From: Gnetum montanum
Lineage: Eukaryota > Streptophyta > Gnetopsida > Gnetales > Gnetaceae
DNA length: 23,370 nt
Direction: 5' to 3'
Assembly (NCBI GenBank): GCA_015680685.1
Contig: MNCI01023497.1
Location: 5,658-29,027, forward strand
Below the pieces are notes generated by a model. That model ran no database searches. It was not told where the DNA came from and was given only the letters and a program-made list of their open reading frames with translations. Positions 8,378-18,084 of this stretch are shown here, one piece after another. Each line of letters begins with the position of its first letter. The stretch's first letter is position 1. Made by a program: the position numbers and the translations under genes.

Positions 8378-10044
8378 AAAATATCTTCTTCTCAAAGGAG
8401 CCCATCTCCACCCAAGGCAGTTCAAGTACCTCAACAATACTATGTGGTATATGCTCATCCTAATGAGTATGTGCCAAACTTTACCTTCATCTTACATCAA
8501 GATGAACTAATGTGGTGGCGTGATATGGAAGGCAACATTGTGTTGCCACCTGACCAATCTGTTCCAGCAATGCTCCAGCTAATGCTAGCATGACACAGGC
8601 TTCAACATCTCCATGGAGAATATGAGATGTGAGATCCTGACTCAAGGGGCTATCATCCCATTGAAGTGCAAAGATTAAGGAATTAGCAGCTGGAGCACCA
8701 ACATGAGCTTATGAAGGGCAAGAGGTCAAACATCTTTCCACATCTTCTTGGTCCAATTGATGAAAGTGACCGATTCTTTAGTGATTCTCCTCTCTTTGAC
8801 TTTTTTCAAGGAGCCCTCAACTAGAATGTACAATCCACAGTTCATAATCCAAGTTCTGGTCAAAATGGATCCAATGAAAAAAATGGATCTAAAGAAGCAA
8901 GTCAAGAAAAAGGAGACAAATGGGATCATGATTGTGATCATGATTGCAAGCATGAAAGGAAGGAAGATAGGCATCAGTGTGGAGTAAGTTCCCCTTCTTC
9001 TTCCCTTTCATCATCATCTTCTTCTTCATTAGGTTCAAATCATGGCTATAGATGAAATAACCATGATGAAGGTGACCAATGGGACCAAAATAATAGAAGG
9101 GATTGTTGGGACAGTCATGACCAAAGACATGGACAATCTAGGGAGGCCCAACATCAAGAAAGAAGGGCTAGTAGGGAACATTGTAGGCACCACCATCATG
9201 GCCTTGATGAACTTCTACTTACTACTCTAGGCATGTTAAATATTACAGAGGCTATGAGGATTCCAACAAGGCATGTCAAGGATAGCAAAATAAAGAGGCT
9301 AGATATGAACAACATCCCTCAATTCGAGGAAGCATATGATGCTAATCCACAAAATCATCTCTAGGCCTTCCAAGATGCATGTGCCTTTTAAAACATTTAA
9401 AATTACTGGCAAAAGTTGAAATTGTTTCCAAGGATACTTATAAAAGAAGCAAAAAGTTGGTATTAATCCTTGGAACCAAAATCGATTAGGCGATATAGTA
9501 AGATGTTGGAACTATTCAATGAAAAATATTAAATGTACTCCAGAGTATCCAATCTAAGGAAACAAATTCAAGGGTGAAAACAAGGGAATCATAAGCCCTT
9601 GGATGCTACTATTGGTCGATACTACTCCCTGTTGCATAGGTGTCCTAGCCATGGATACTCTCAGCTTGATCAGCTTCACCATATCATAGATGGGTTGTGG
9701 TCTGAAACTATGAAAACCCTTGGCGTATATGCCCAACGAAGATTGACAGAGTTGAGCACCTATTGAATTCAAAAATTAATTAAGCAGGTAGCCAAAAAAT
9801 AGGATGAGCTAAGAAAATGTGAAAGTGTAGAATAATACAATAGAGATCCTTCTATTCAAAAAAAGGGAATTAGATTTTATGACAATGAGGATGAATTCAC
9901 CAGAGATGAGGTGGTTAATCAAAAAACCTTGCCATTCCAAAAATTGTAATAAGAGATCAAGGCTTAGGTTAACCAATTATGGGACTCCATGGACAATAAG
10001 TTTCAAGTTGTTCTAAAAATTCCTGAAGAGTTCAAGAAGTAAGG
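8378..10044 (+). pseudogene. gag, N-terminal extension and capsid region, decayed
   Basis: A single frame can be followed for over 550 codons with only point stops. The first ~305 codons are an extension: QVPQQYYVVYAHPNEYVP near the start, a Ser-rich run near 8990-9035, then an Arg/His/Asp/Gln-rich charged stretch. From about 9296 (RLDMNNIPQFEE) it aligns with the gag at 22529 onward. Shared blocks include AFQDAC, KLKLFP, ELFNEKY, RVSNLRKQIQ, HHIIDGL and LIKQVA, which fit the Retrotrans_gag capsid fold. Stops include TAG/TAA/TGA at positions where the relative has sense codons. The exception is TGA at 9575-9577, which both copies share. The frame is lost between about 10040 and 10070. Confidence 0.8.
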
Positions 10045-10065
10045 TGGTGAGCAAAAGCATCAAAG

Positions 10066-10930
10066 AAGGAAGTTGAACATGTCAAATCTAAGAGTAATGG
10101 TAAGATAACTGCGATAGAGATGGCTGTGGATAGTGATTCAAATGATGATGGTGGATGTGATGTCTACCAATATGAACATCCTAAGGGATGTTGTTCAATT
10201 GTACCACACTTGTAGGAATCTAGGGTGTATGCCTTACATCCATGACTTGCACAAAGGAAAATTCCCAAACGATTACCTTATCCACAAGGGAATCCTTGAC
10301 AACTCCACCAATTGCAGTAGTACTACCCAAGTGGAAGTCCTCTACAACCCTATGGATTGTACCAGCAATGGCAACAACCACAGCCACCTCTAAGATAGCA
10401 ATACCCTTACCGAAAACCAAATCCCTACAATTACTATGTTAAGCAACCTTCATCTCCAAGGGACTCCTCTAGTCATATTGGTGCTTACCAATCTCATCAC
10501 TACCCTCCTGAAACATACCAATTTCCCTATACAAGGAGGGATACCACATACTACCCTCATGTACCTCTTTTTCCTACACCTATTCCTCCACCTCCTGCAC
10601 AACTACTACCTGCTTCGTCCATGCAGGGTGAATTACCTACACAACCACAACAAAAGAACACTATGAGGGTAGTTAACTTGCAATCAGTTAACCCATCTAA
10701 TGGGTCAAAATCATGAACAAAGAAACGACCCTTCTTTTGACCTCACATTCCACCAAAGCCCTCAGACACATTAGTGGTTGGTAACCCTACTCCTCCATCT
10801 TCCTCTATTTCCTCTCTATCTGAGTCCCATTCAAACCAAAATCCCTCTTGAATCCATACTGTAATGCTGACACATGTTGTATCTGATTAGATTTGAGCTA
10901 GTAACCTACCCAAAAATTTAGCTAATCCTT
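10066..10930 (+). pseudogene. gag C-terminal tail, Pro/Gln/Tyr-rich, frameshifted
   Basis: After a frameshift the frame reads VEHVKSKSNGKITAIEMAVD and an Asp-rich patch with CDVYQYEHPKGCC. A Pro/Gln/Tyr-rich tail follows (PSGSPLQPYGLYQQWQQPQP, YPYRKPNPYNYY, PTPIPPPPAQLLP), then a Ser-rich linker into protease. A canonical CCHC zinc knuckle is not present; the Cys cluster near 10160-10190 could be a decayed one. Several point stops interrupt it. Confidence 0.65.
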
Positions 10931-10939
10931 GGAGTCCCC

Positions 10940-11111
10940 TAGTTTACTTGCAAATTTTTAGGAATGAGCCTTGCAAAGCTCTTCTTAACTCTAGTTTTGG
11001 TGTTAACCTAATCTCACATGAGATGTACACAATGTGGAACTTTCCTCCTTTGAAGAAGAGTAACATCCAACTGGAACTGGTAGACTAGTCCATCATTGTT
11101 CCATTGGGACT
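10940..11111 (+). pseudogene. Aspartic protease, first half (interrupted)
   Basis: Reads PCKALLNSSFGVNLIS then HEMYTMWNF, LELVD and SIIVPLGL. This is the retropepsin pattern ALLD-S/T-G-x-x-NLI with the catalytic Asp changed to Asn (AAC at 10987-10989) and the following Gly to Ser, so the active site is dead. The VPLG segment is where retrotransposon proteases continue as 'G-V/I-x-ED', and the match resumes at 12614. The gene was therefore split by an insertion after 11111. Confidence 0.75.
11107..11111. repeat. Decayed target-site duplication GGACT, left copy of the insertion
   Basis: Pairs with AGATT at 12608-12612; the two differences are transitions. Within the protease codons it encodes GL of VPLGL. 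Confidence 0.5.
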
Positions 11112-11737
11112 TGTACTGACCTAAATCGTTGGTGTAAGGCTGGAAGGGAAACAAACACCAAGAGATCATCGGGCAGCCATAGCTGATCCTGCCTTCGCTC
11201 AAGGACAAGCTAGAAAAGTAAACGAAGGTAAAGTGCCTTGGATGGTCTGCATGCAAATCAACCAAGGACTTCCCCGAGCGTAAGCTACGACTAGTGCTGG
11301 GGTTATCATAAACGGTATGTAAACGGAATACAAACGATGATACGAAATGTAAATAAAGTGTACTAAATTATGAATGAATCATGAACAAAGTTATATTTGT
11401 AAAGCATAAACAGAACTAAACAATGTAAATGGGAGGTAATAATGAAATTTTATTATATTGTTAAAAAAAAATGTGCACCGGTCAAAACATAGTTGCATAA
11501 GTGTGAATGGCAAGTCAAACGCCTAGCCCCGGAAAGATGTGACACGATGATGCGACAATGAACTGGGATGAATGTGAGAAGAACTTGGAAGCCAAAAATT
11601 AGATGTGCCCAAGGATTCCAAATTCTATCCTCCTTCAGAATTTGCAATCTCTCCAATCTTTGCCTCTTCCTCTCCCTTCTCTCTTGTTGCTTTTGCTTTG
11701 CTTCTCTTGCCTCCTCAGTTTGTGTGAATTGATAGGG

Positions 11738-11745
11738 TATTTATA
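11738..11745 (-). promoter_or_regulatory. TATA box of the reverse-oriented LTR-like insertion
   Basis: TATAAATA on the minus strand, followed by purine-rich and CAA-rich leader-like sequence toward lower coordinates. It is the main evidence for the orientation of the insert. Confidence 0.5.
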
Positions 11746-11821
11746 GGCTTGGGCTAGGGTTTGGCTAGGATTTTCTTTGACCAGGTTCAATGTATTTTAA
11801 AATTTGTGGGTCATTCAAGCC

Positions 11822-12297
11822 NNNNNNNNNNNNNNNNNNNNNNNNNNNNNNNNNNNNNNNNNNNNNNNNNNNNNNNNNNNNNNNNNNNNNNNNNNNNNNN
11901 NNNNNNNNNNNNNNNNNNNNNNNNNNNNNNNNNNNNNNNNNNNNNNNNNNNNNNNNNNNNNNNNNNNNNNNNNNNNNNNNNNNNNNNNNNNNNNNNNNNN
12001 NNNNNNNNNNNNNNNNNNNNNNNNNNNNNNNNNNNNNNNNNNNNNNNNNNNNNNNNNNNNNNNNNNNNNNNNNNNNNNNNNNNNNNNNNNNNNNNNNNNN
12101 NNNNNNNNNNNNNNNNNNNNNNNNNNNNNNNNNNNNNNNNNNNNNNNNNNNNNNNNNNNNNNNNNNNNNNNNNNNNNNNNNNNNNNNNNNNNNNNNNNNN
12201 NNNNNNNNNNNNNNNNNNNNNNNNNNNNNNNNNNNNNNNNNNNNNNNNNNNNNNNNNNNNNNNNNNNNNNNNNNNNNNNNNNNNNNNNNNNNNNNNN
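11822..12297. other. Assembly gap (476 N)
   Basis: Run of N inside the LTR-like insertion. Its length may be an estimate. Confidence 0.99.
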
Positions 12298-12607
12298 TGT
12301 TTGAACTCAATTTCGAGGCTCCAAAAATTGGTGACGCTGATCCTTACGCTGTGCAGCGTCTAAAAAAAGTAACCAAAGTGTACTTAGCCAAAACCAAACA
12401 TTTTGAACCTAAAACTTTTGATTTTGGATGCTGGAAGTTGGTGCATTTGCCTATGGACCCCAAGGGAACCTTGCTTGTTGTATCATGGACCATTGAGGGT
12501 TGTTTCGGAGGCCTCCAAGTTTGGTCACGCTGTACTCATGTTGGGCAGCAGCATGACTTAGCTTGATTCTTATCTAAAAGTGCTAGGCCAAAATTAGTGG
12601 TGTTTCA

Positions 12608-12805
12608 AGATTGGTTGAAGACATCATCACCATTATTTGTGGGTGTTCATATCCCAATGATTTCCTAGTAATCAAAGTGGAAAAATGCAAAGGGGACTTC
12701 CCAATTATTATGGGAAGGGTGTGGCTAAGTACTATTGATGCCAAAATGGATTTTAGAGATCTTTACTTGGAAATATCAAAAGAAAATGAATTTGGGAAGA
12801 TCTAG
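12608..12805 (+). pseudogene. Aspartic protease, second half
   Basis: Continues the protease: VEDIITIICGCSYPNDFLVI, then DFPIIMGRVWLSTIDAKMDF. PIIMGR is the 'PLILGRPFLAT' flap-to-C-terminal block (ILGR) of Ty3/gypsy proteases. The frame runs on in phase toward RT, ending at TAG 12803-12805. Confidence 0.8.
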
Positions 12806-13136
12806 AAGAAGAGAGTTCCATGTATTTTGTACGGTAATTTAGGGTGCCATTGTATGCAGAAGTTATGGTCAGTAAAGCAAACATCTATCTCTGCATGCAA
12901 GTAGTGTGCACCAGAAGCTGATATCTAGAGATGTCTGTACACAACAACCATAAAACAAGAAGGCACCTAGTGGCTAATAGCTGATACTAGCAATAGTACA
13001 TTATGCATGGAAGTAACTAAGGGCCTAATGTATGAGTACATTGCAAGTATCAAGTAAGTTCATCACCAGCTCTTCGAAGGAGCAAATGATGATGTCAATT
13101 GGGATGAGCTAGAAATTTCTGAAAACTTTAAATAAG
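12806..13136 (+). pseudogene. Protease-RT linker, decayed
   Basis: Same frame as the protease with several point stops (TAG, TAA). Reads through ANDDVNWDELEISENFK, an acidic stretch like the linker before RT in Athila-type pol. No catalytic motif. Confidence 0.55.
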
Positions 13137-14240
13137 AGCCCCTTGAATTGAAAATGCTACCAGTTTGAATGGAGTACATATTTTTGAGAAATGGGAGGCT
13201 AGTTATTATTAATGCCAAGCTTGCTATAGAACAGAAGAGAAAATTGATAAAAGTTGTGGAAAAATGGTCAACAGCCTTGGCCTAGTCATATTCCAAACTT
13301 ATTGGGATAGATCCAAGAATATGCCAACATTGAATATACACTAACCCTATCATCAAGCCGAAATGACAACCACAGCGACGTTTGAATCCCAAGTTAAAAC
13401 ATATTATTAAAGAGGAGATTGAACAACTCCTCAAGGTAGGATTCATCTACCTTCTCACAGATAGTGAGAGGATTAGTCCACTCATGATCGTGCAAAAGAA
13501 AGAGGGCAAATAGCAAGTGTGCATTGATTTTCGACTACTCAACATGACATCTTTCAAGGATCATTTTTTGTTGCCTTTCATTGATCAAGTGCTAGACACC
13601 ATTTTGGGGCATAGCTTTTATAGCTTTCTAGATGGTTATAGTGGCTATAACCAAATTCAGATTGCACTAGAGGACCAGGCAAAGACAACTTTCACAAGTC
13701 CTTGAGGAACCTCTGCTTACTGACAAATGCCATTTGGTCTATGCAATGCCCCAGCCATGTTTCAACAATTAGTTCTCAGCATTTTCCAATAGTAAATCAG
13801 TAGTGGGGTAGAACTTCTTATGGATGATTTTTCTACCTATGCATCTATGTTCGGGCAAGCCCTAGACATCTTGAGCAAGTGTTGAAATAATGTGTCAAAA
13901 CAAACCTCCAGCTCAATTGGCAAAAGAGCCATCTTATGGTCTAGGAAGGCACAATCTTAGGGCATCACATCTCAAAGGTAGGAATTGAGGTGGACCCTAA
14001 AAAAATAAGGATCGTCCAAGGAATAACTTACCAACCTAAAACAGTCAAACAAGTTCAATCATTCCTTGGTCATGCTGGCTACTATTGGTAATTCATCAAG
14101 AATTTTTTCAAAATTGCCAAGCCATTGGTAGAATTGATGAAGAAAGATGCATCATTCGTCTGGACCCCTACATGTGAATCAACATTTCAATAGTTGAAGT
14201 AAAAGCTTGTTGAAACTCCCATTCTTCAAGCACTAGATTA
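13137..14240 (+). pseudogene. Ty3/gypsy reverse transcriptase domain
   Basis: In order: LKMLPV and EYIFL at the start, PQRRLNPKLK (palm entry), SPLMIVQKKEGK, QVCIDFRLLN, FYSFLDGYSGYNQI with the first catalytic Asp in FLDG, QMPFGLCNAPAMFQQ, and LLMDDFSTY with Met-Asp-Asp at 13820-13828. GHAGYY and FIKNFFKIAKPLVELMKKDA then mark the thumb. The M-DD-F-S form favours the Athila branch. Stops interrupt it, for example TAG 13511 and TGA 13703. A 1-base loss near 13867-13869 shifts the frame. All three polymerase aspartates survive but the gene is dead. Confidence 0.9.
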
Positions 14241-14244
14241 GTCC

Positions 14245-14610
14245 AGACCATTTCATGTGATGACTGATGCATCGAATTATGCTTTGGGGGTAGTGCTTAC
14301 GCAGATGGATAATCAGAAATGTCCATATTACATTCATTGTGTAATCCAAAGCATCATAGGTGCACAACTAAACTACACCACCACAGAAAAGGAGTTGATG
14401 GTAGTGGTGTTCGCTTTAGAAACATTCAGGCACTATGTGCTTAGCTATAAAGTGTTTGTGCACATAGATCATAGCACCATCAGATTTCTAATGAACAAAC
14501 CAATGATGAGCCCTCATTTCATATGGTGGCTCGTGATTTTGCAAGAGTTCGATCTCATGATGGGAGATTGTAAAGATGTGGAGAATGTGATCGCAGATCA
14601 CTTATCATGA
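14245..14610 (+). pseudogene. RNase H domain, catalytic residues retained
   Basis: Open for 117 codons. Reads FHVMTDASNYALGVVL, TTTEKELMVVVFALETFRHY, VFVHIDHSTIRFLM, LLQEFDL-like VILQEFDLMM, and VENVIADHLS. The four acidic residues expected of retroelement RNase H are present: Asp 14266, Glu 14392, Asp 14467 and Asp 14596. It degrades the RNA strand of the RNA-DNA hybrid during reverse transcription. It is the least damaged part of pol, ending at TGA just after the HLS typical of the domain end. Confidence 0.9.
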
Positions 14611-15550
14611 CTAAGATGGGATGACAAGGAGAAAGAGAGTCCTTTATCTGATCAATTCCCTAATGAATCTCTCCTTATAGGTGTTATTAATGCACAAATG
14701 CATAATGAACCAAAATGATATGACACCATCCTCAACTATCTGCTCAAGCAAGGACTACCGCAAGGGCTAGACACTAGAAAGAAATAACAGTTTCTTCATT
14801 GGGTCAAATATTTCATGGAGATTAATGAGAACCTTTACAAGGTTTGTCCTGATGGCACGGTACATTGGTGTGTCCCTGATATGGATTAACTTTGCATTCT
14901 TCAGGATGGTCATGAAGGTCCTTATGGGGGCCATTATGCTGGGAGATGCATGGCCATAAAAATCCTCATGGCAGGGTATTATTGGCCAATAATCTTCAGG
15001 GATGCACATCAATTCATCTGCACTTGTGATCGTTGCCAGAGGGATGGTGGAATGACATCTTGAATGGAGAGGTCACAACAATGGATAGAACCTCTTGAAC
15101 CATTCATCATTTGGGGCATTGACTTTATGGGTTCCATTGCACCTTTATCAAATGGAAAGGCATATATAATAGTTGCAGTTGACTATTGTACCAAGTGGGT
15201 AGAAGTAGCAGTCATCGCTGACTATACATCCACCACCGCTGCTCGGTTTGTATAACAAAACATTGTAAACAAGTTTGGTGTACCTTGTGCATTAATTTTT
15301 GATAATGGAACTCATTTTATAAGTGCCACTTTCCAGAAACTGATGCAATTCTTGGGGGTTAAACATAAATTCACAATACGATATCACCCTCAAGCCAATG
15401 ATCAAGCTGAAGTCACTAATCGGGAGATTACAAAAATCTTAATGCGTACAGTTAGCAAATACCAAAGGAACTTGAGCACTAAATTCAATGAAGCCCTTTG
15501 GGCCTATCACTTCACAAGGAAAGTTCCCATAGGTTATTCTCCTATGAGCT
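14611..15550 (+). pseudogene. Integrase, zinc-binding and catalytic core
   Basis: Same frame as RNase H. The HHCC zinc module is visible: His 14911 and His 14932 in HEGPYGGHYAG, Cys 15025 and Cys 15034 in CDRC. The core has Asp 15121 (GIDFMG), Asp 15301 (FDNGTHF) and Glu 15409 (NDQAEVTNREI). The last two are separated by 35 residues, the canonical D,D(35)E. YHPQANDQAE and WAYHFTRKVPIGYSP are also typical. Stops occur at several places (for example after MTS near 15060 and in RFV* near 15253). A 1-base deletion near 15541-15543 shifts the frame. Confidence 0.92.
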
Positions 15551-15950
15551 TGTGTATGAAAAATTACCAATATTGCCCATCCAATCCGACCTCCGTACAC
15601 TTTCTACAACCTATGATCTTGACCTAGATCTAAGCCTAGCACAAAAAGAATGCTTAATGAGCCTCAACTTGCTAGATAAAAATTGGTTAATGGCCTTGTC
15701 ATCTAATGAAACGCATAAGTCATTCAACAAGAAACATCATGATCTCAAAATAAGAAAAGTCAAGTTTCAACCAGGAGACAAGGTTCTTTATTAGAATCCT
15801 ATACATGTACCCCAATGAACCAAGTTTCAAACATTGTGGAAAGGACCTTACATCATTGATGAGACTTTTCTATCTAGGGTCATGATCATCTACAAACCTG
15901 ATAGCCCAGACAAAAAATAATTAGTTCACATTCAACAAATAAAACCTTTC
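15544..15950 (+). pseudogene. Integrase C-terminal (GPY/F) module, frameshifted
   Basis: In the third frame: YELVYEKLPILPIQSDL, NETHKSFNKKHHDLKIRK, KFQPGDKVLY, stop, then LWKGPYIIDETFLSR and LVHIQQIKPFHE. LWKGPYII is the GPY/F module of plant Ty3/gypsy integrases. Three point stops fall in it. Confidence 0.8.
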
Positions 15951-16033
15951 CATGAGCCCAAGACAACCAACACAACAAACACCTCATTAGATGGACAACA
16001 ATGCTCAATCTTTTAGATCTCTCCCTTCCAAAC

Positions 16034-16048
16034 TTGTCGTGGGGGAGA
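16034..16048 (+). other. Internal polypurine-tract-like site after pol
   Basis: TTGTCGTGGGGGAGA lies about 70 bases after the integrase remnant. It resembles the true PPT context at 18073-18084 and could be an extra plus-strand priming site. Confidence 0.45.
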
Positions 16049-16701
16049 TGGCCATCCATACTAACACCTTAGGTGACTCCTTAGTTTTTAACTTTTTTTT
16101 TTACACATTTTTGGTTTTACAACTTTTTGTTTTCATCTTCCTTGTTTTACATCTTTATTTTACATTTTTTAAGGTTATTGGTTTTCCCTTAGTTTTTTCT
16201 TTCCACCATTATTAATATATTCAATAATTATTATCTACTCTTTTACTTTCTTTTATGGTTATGTTTGCCTCTGTTTGATATGTTTCTCTACTTTTTTTGT
16301 TAATAAGGTGGCAGGTACAATGGTAATGCACTACTGGATGGTGGTATGTTTTATTTGTAATTTGATTATTGATGTCTGGTTTCTAACGTTGAATGTTCTT
16401 ACAGATGACTGGGACGTGGTTTCTTTTCATGTAACAGGCAGTGAGTCCATATCATCCACCCATCCACATACTCTATGATTTTCCTTATTTTGGAAGCATG
16501 CAGTCTCTTCTTCATTAATGCAACTTTAATAAATTGATGACTTGTATAGTTTCCGTAATTGGCAAGGAATGAAAGGTTTGGACAGGGTGTGGCTTCAAAG
16601 GGATGTGGTATTCTTTGTGTTTTTCTATTTTCCTATGTGCAGGAGTGTTCTTGTAAGCTTCTCACTGTTCCGGATGATTTCATAATAGGAAGTCCAATAA
16701 G

Positions 16702-16853
16702 TCCTTGCATGGTGTGGTCGTCATCACAAAAAAAAAGATGAAGATTCAAAGCACATTCCTTGAATAAAATAAATGCAAAAAATGCATGGGTCTTTGCATG
16801 GTGTGGTTCCCATTCAAAAAGAAAATAACATGGGAATTCAAAGCACACCCCTT
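16702..16853. repeat. Two-copy direct repeat, ~88-bp period
   Basis: CTTTGCATGGTGTGGT ... ATTCAAAGCACA ... CCTT occurs at about 16702-16761 and 16791-16853 with diverged middles. A local duplication within the 3' noncoding region. Confidence 0.6.
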
Positions 16854-17040
16854 AGACCAAATAACAAGAGCTACAAGCACTGGTTATGAGACTTGCCTTG
16901 TCTCCTCTAACTAAGGCCCTTTCTCACTTCCTATCTTCACTCCAATTGGGAATTATAGTTGTTTTGTGGGAGCATTCTTGTGTCTCAGGGGATGGACTTG
17001 CCTTAGAATGTGGATATGAAGTCACTGAAAGTGGTTGGTG

Positions 17041-17080
17041 TTGATCTGGACTGAGGAANGTTGATCTGGATTGAGGAAGA
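17041..17080. repeat. Short duplication across a single N (probable assembly join)
   Basis: GTTGATCTGGAYTGAGGAA occurs immediately on both sides of the N at 17060, with one C/T difference. Same pattern as at 6859, so most likely an unmerged contig overlap. Confidence 0.75.
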
Positions 17081-18072
17081 ATCCTACCAAGTTGATTAAT
17101 CACAAACTTCACAAGGGACTGCATGTGACCATAATTAGGGACTCTATTCCACTCTCTCTATCGTCCATCTATGCTTTCCATGTCTCACCTCACTGCTAGT
17201 TTCATGTTTTGATTCAATGTTCTGGTTTGATGTGTTGGGTTTCTTAGTCAATTACTTTTGGGTTTTGGTACTTAATTTTCCATAACCATTAATCATCCAT
17301 GGTGCCCACGGACACCTTGGTTTGAAGTTATGCAAGTGCATAAAAGGCCTATGCCTACTTTGGGGAGGACCCACTTGCATATCTTTTGGTTTGGTTAAGT
17401 TAAGTTCTTTACCCTTATACATTGTTACAGTCAAATTCTTTCTATTTACCCCATCCATGTCATCTAATTGTATGCACCTTCACAACTATTTGTAATGAAT
17501 TCCTTTTTATTGTTGTGAATACCCTCTTTCTAGTACTCCTTGTGTTAAGCTTTTTCTGAATTGTATGGATCACTTCTCTTATTTAACTCATTCATCAGTC
17601 TTTCTACTAACAACATTAAGCAATCAATCTATCACAATTACAACCTGGCTAGATAAAATTACTAACAAAACAAGGTACTCAGCCATTATCTATTGCACTA
17701 TAAATACTAATCCTTGGTTTTGTTGTGATTGTAGTGGGAAGCGTGGACTAGAAGTGGGACTATCATCACCAAGGAGGATGCAACCATATCACTCATAAGA
17801 GATTGTTCATGACCACTAGATCTCTTCTATCTCTCCCTCATTCTTCTGATACCAAAAGGGGTTGGATGTTCTTTGGATCCATTGGTGTTTTTATTATTAT
17901 CATGAACACCTAATGTTGTACACCATTGTAATATTGTATGCTCGGGCACTTTTGTATTTGTCTATTTTCTCTGTGTCACTCTGCATGTTAGTCAAGTAAG
18001 TCCACGTCCTCTCTTATATTTTGTAAATGACTTGTTCCTCTTCTTCTATACTTGAGGACGAGTTTTCATTTA

Positions 18073-18084
18073 GTTGTGGGGGTA
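18073..18084 (+). other. Polypurine tract before the 3' LTR
   Basis: GTTGTGGGGGTA directly precedes the TG of the 3' LTR. It is in the right place to prime plus-strand synthesis, although the G-run is short. Confidence 0.75.

Larger units (their letters stand above)
11112..12607 (-). mobile_element. ~1.5-kb insertion in protease, probable solo LTR in reverse orientation
   Basis: Both edges are fixed by the protease reading: PLGL before, VEDII after. The insert has TG...CA ends (TGAAACACC... on the minus strand). It is flanked by GGACT (11107-11111) and AGATT (12608-12612), a 5-bp duplication with two transitions. On the minus strand TATAAATA lies at 11738-11745 and AATAAA at 11449-11454, in the order of U3-R-U5. 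No PBS, PPT or protein domain is found, and TG...CA plus 5 bp excludes most DNA transposons. The central N gap hides a third of it, so the size and the absence of genes are provisional. Long ORFs called through the Ns are artefacts. Confidence 0.55.
15951..18070 (+). other. Noncoding 3' region of the retrotransposon
   Basis: 2.1 kb between integrase and the polypurine tract, beginning with a T-rich stretch (16080-16290). It has only short unrelated ORFs and no envelope-like domain or signal. The closing segment (CTTGAGGACGAGTTTTCATT near 18050) is of the kind found just upstream of the 3' LTR in Athila/Tat relatives. Such long 3' noncoding regions are known in that branch. Confidence 0.7.

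Noticed and set aside
8316-8510. 64-codon ORF starting at ATG in the element leader
   Set aside because: It is in a different frame from gag and begins in the ATT microsatellite.
9042-9230. 62-codon Met/Thr-rich ORF
   Set aside because: Out-of-frame shadow of the charged N-terminal gag region.
11761-12566. Long ORFs of 166-258 codons on both strands
   Set aside because: They are open only because they run through the 476-base N gap.
16275-16478. Possible envelope-like ORF after pol (67 codons, hydrophobic)
   Set aside because: Too short, non-conserved looking and T-rich; no signal-peptide/transmembrane arrangement that can be defended.
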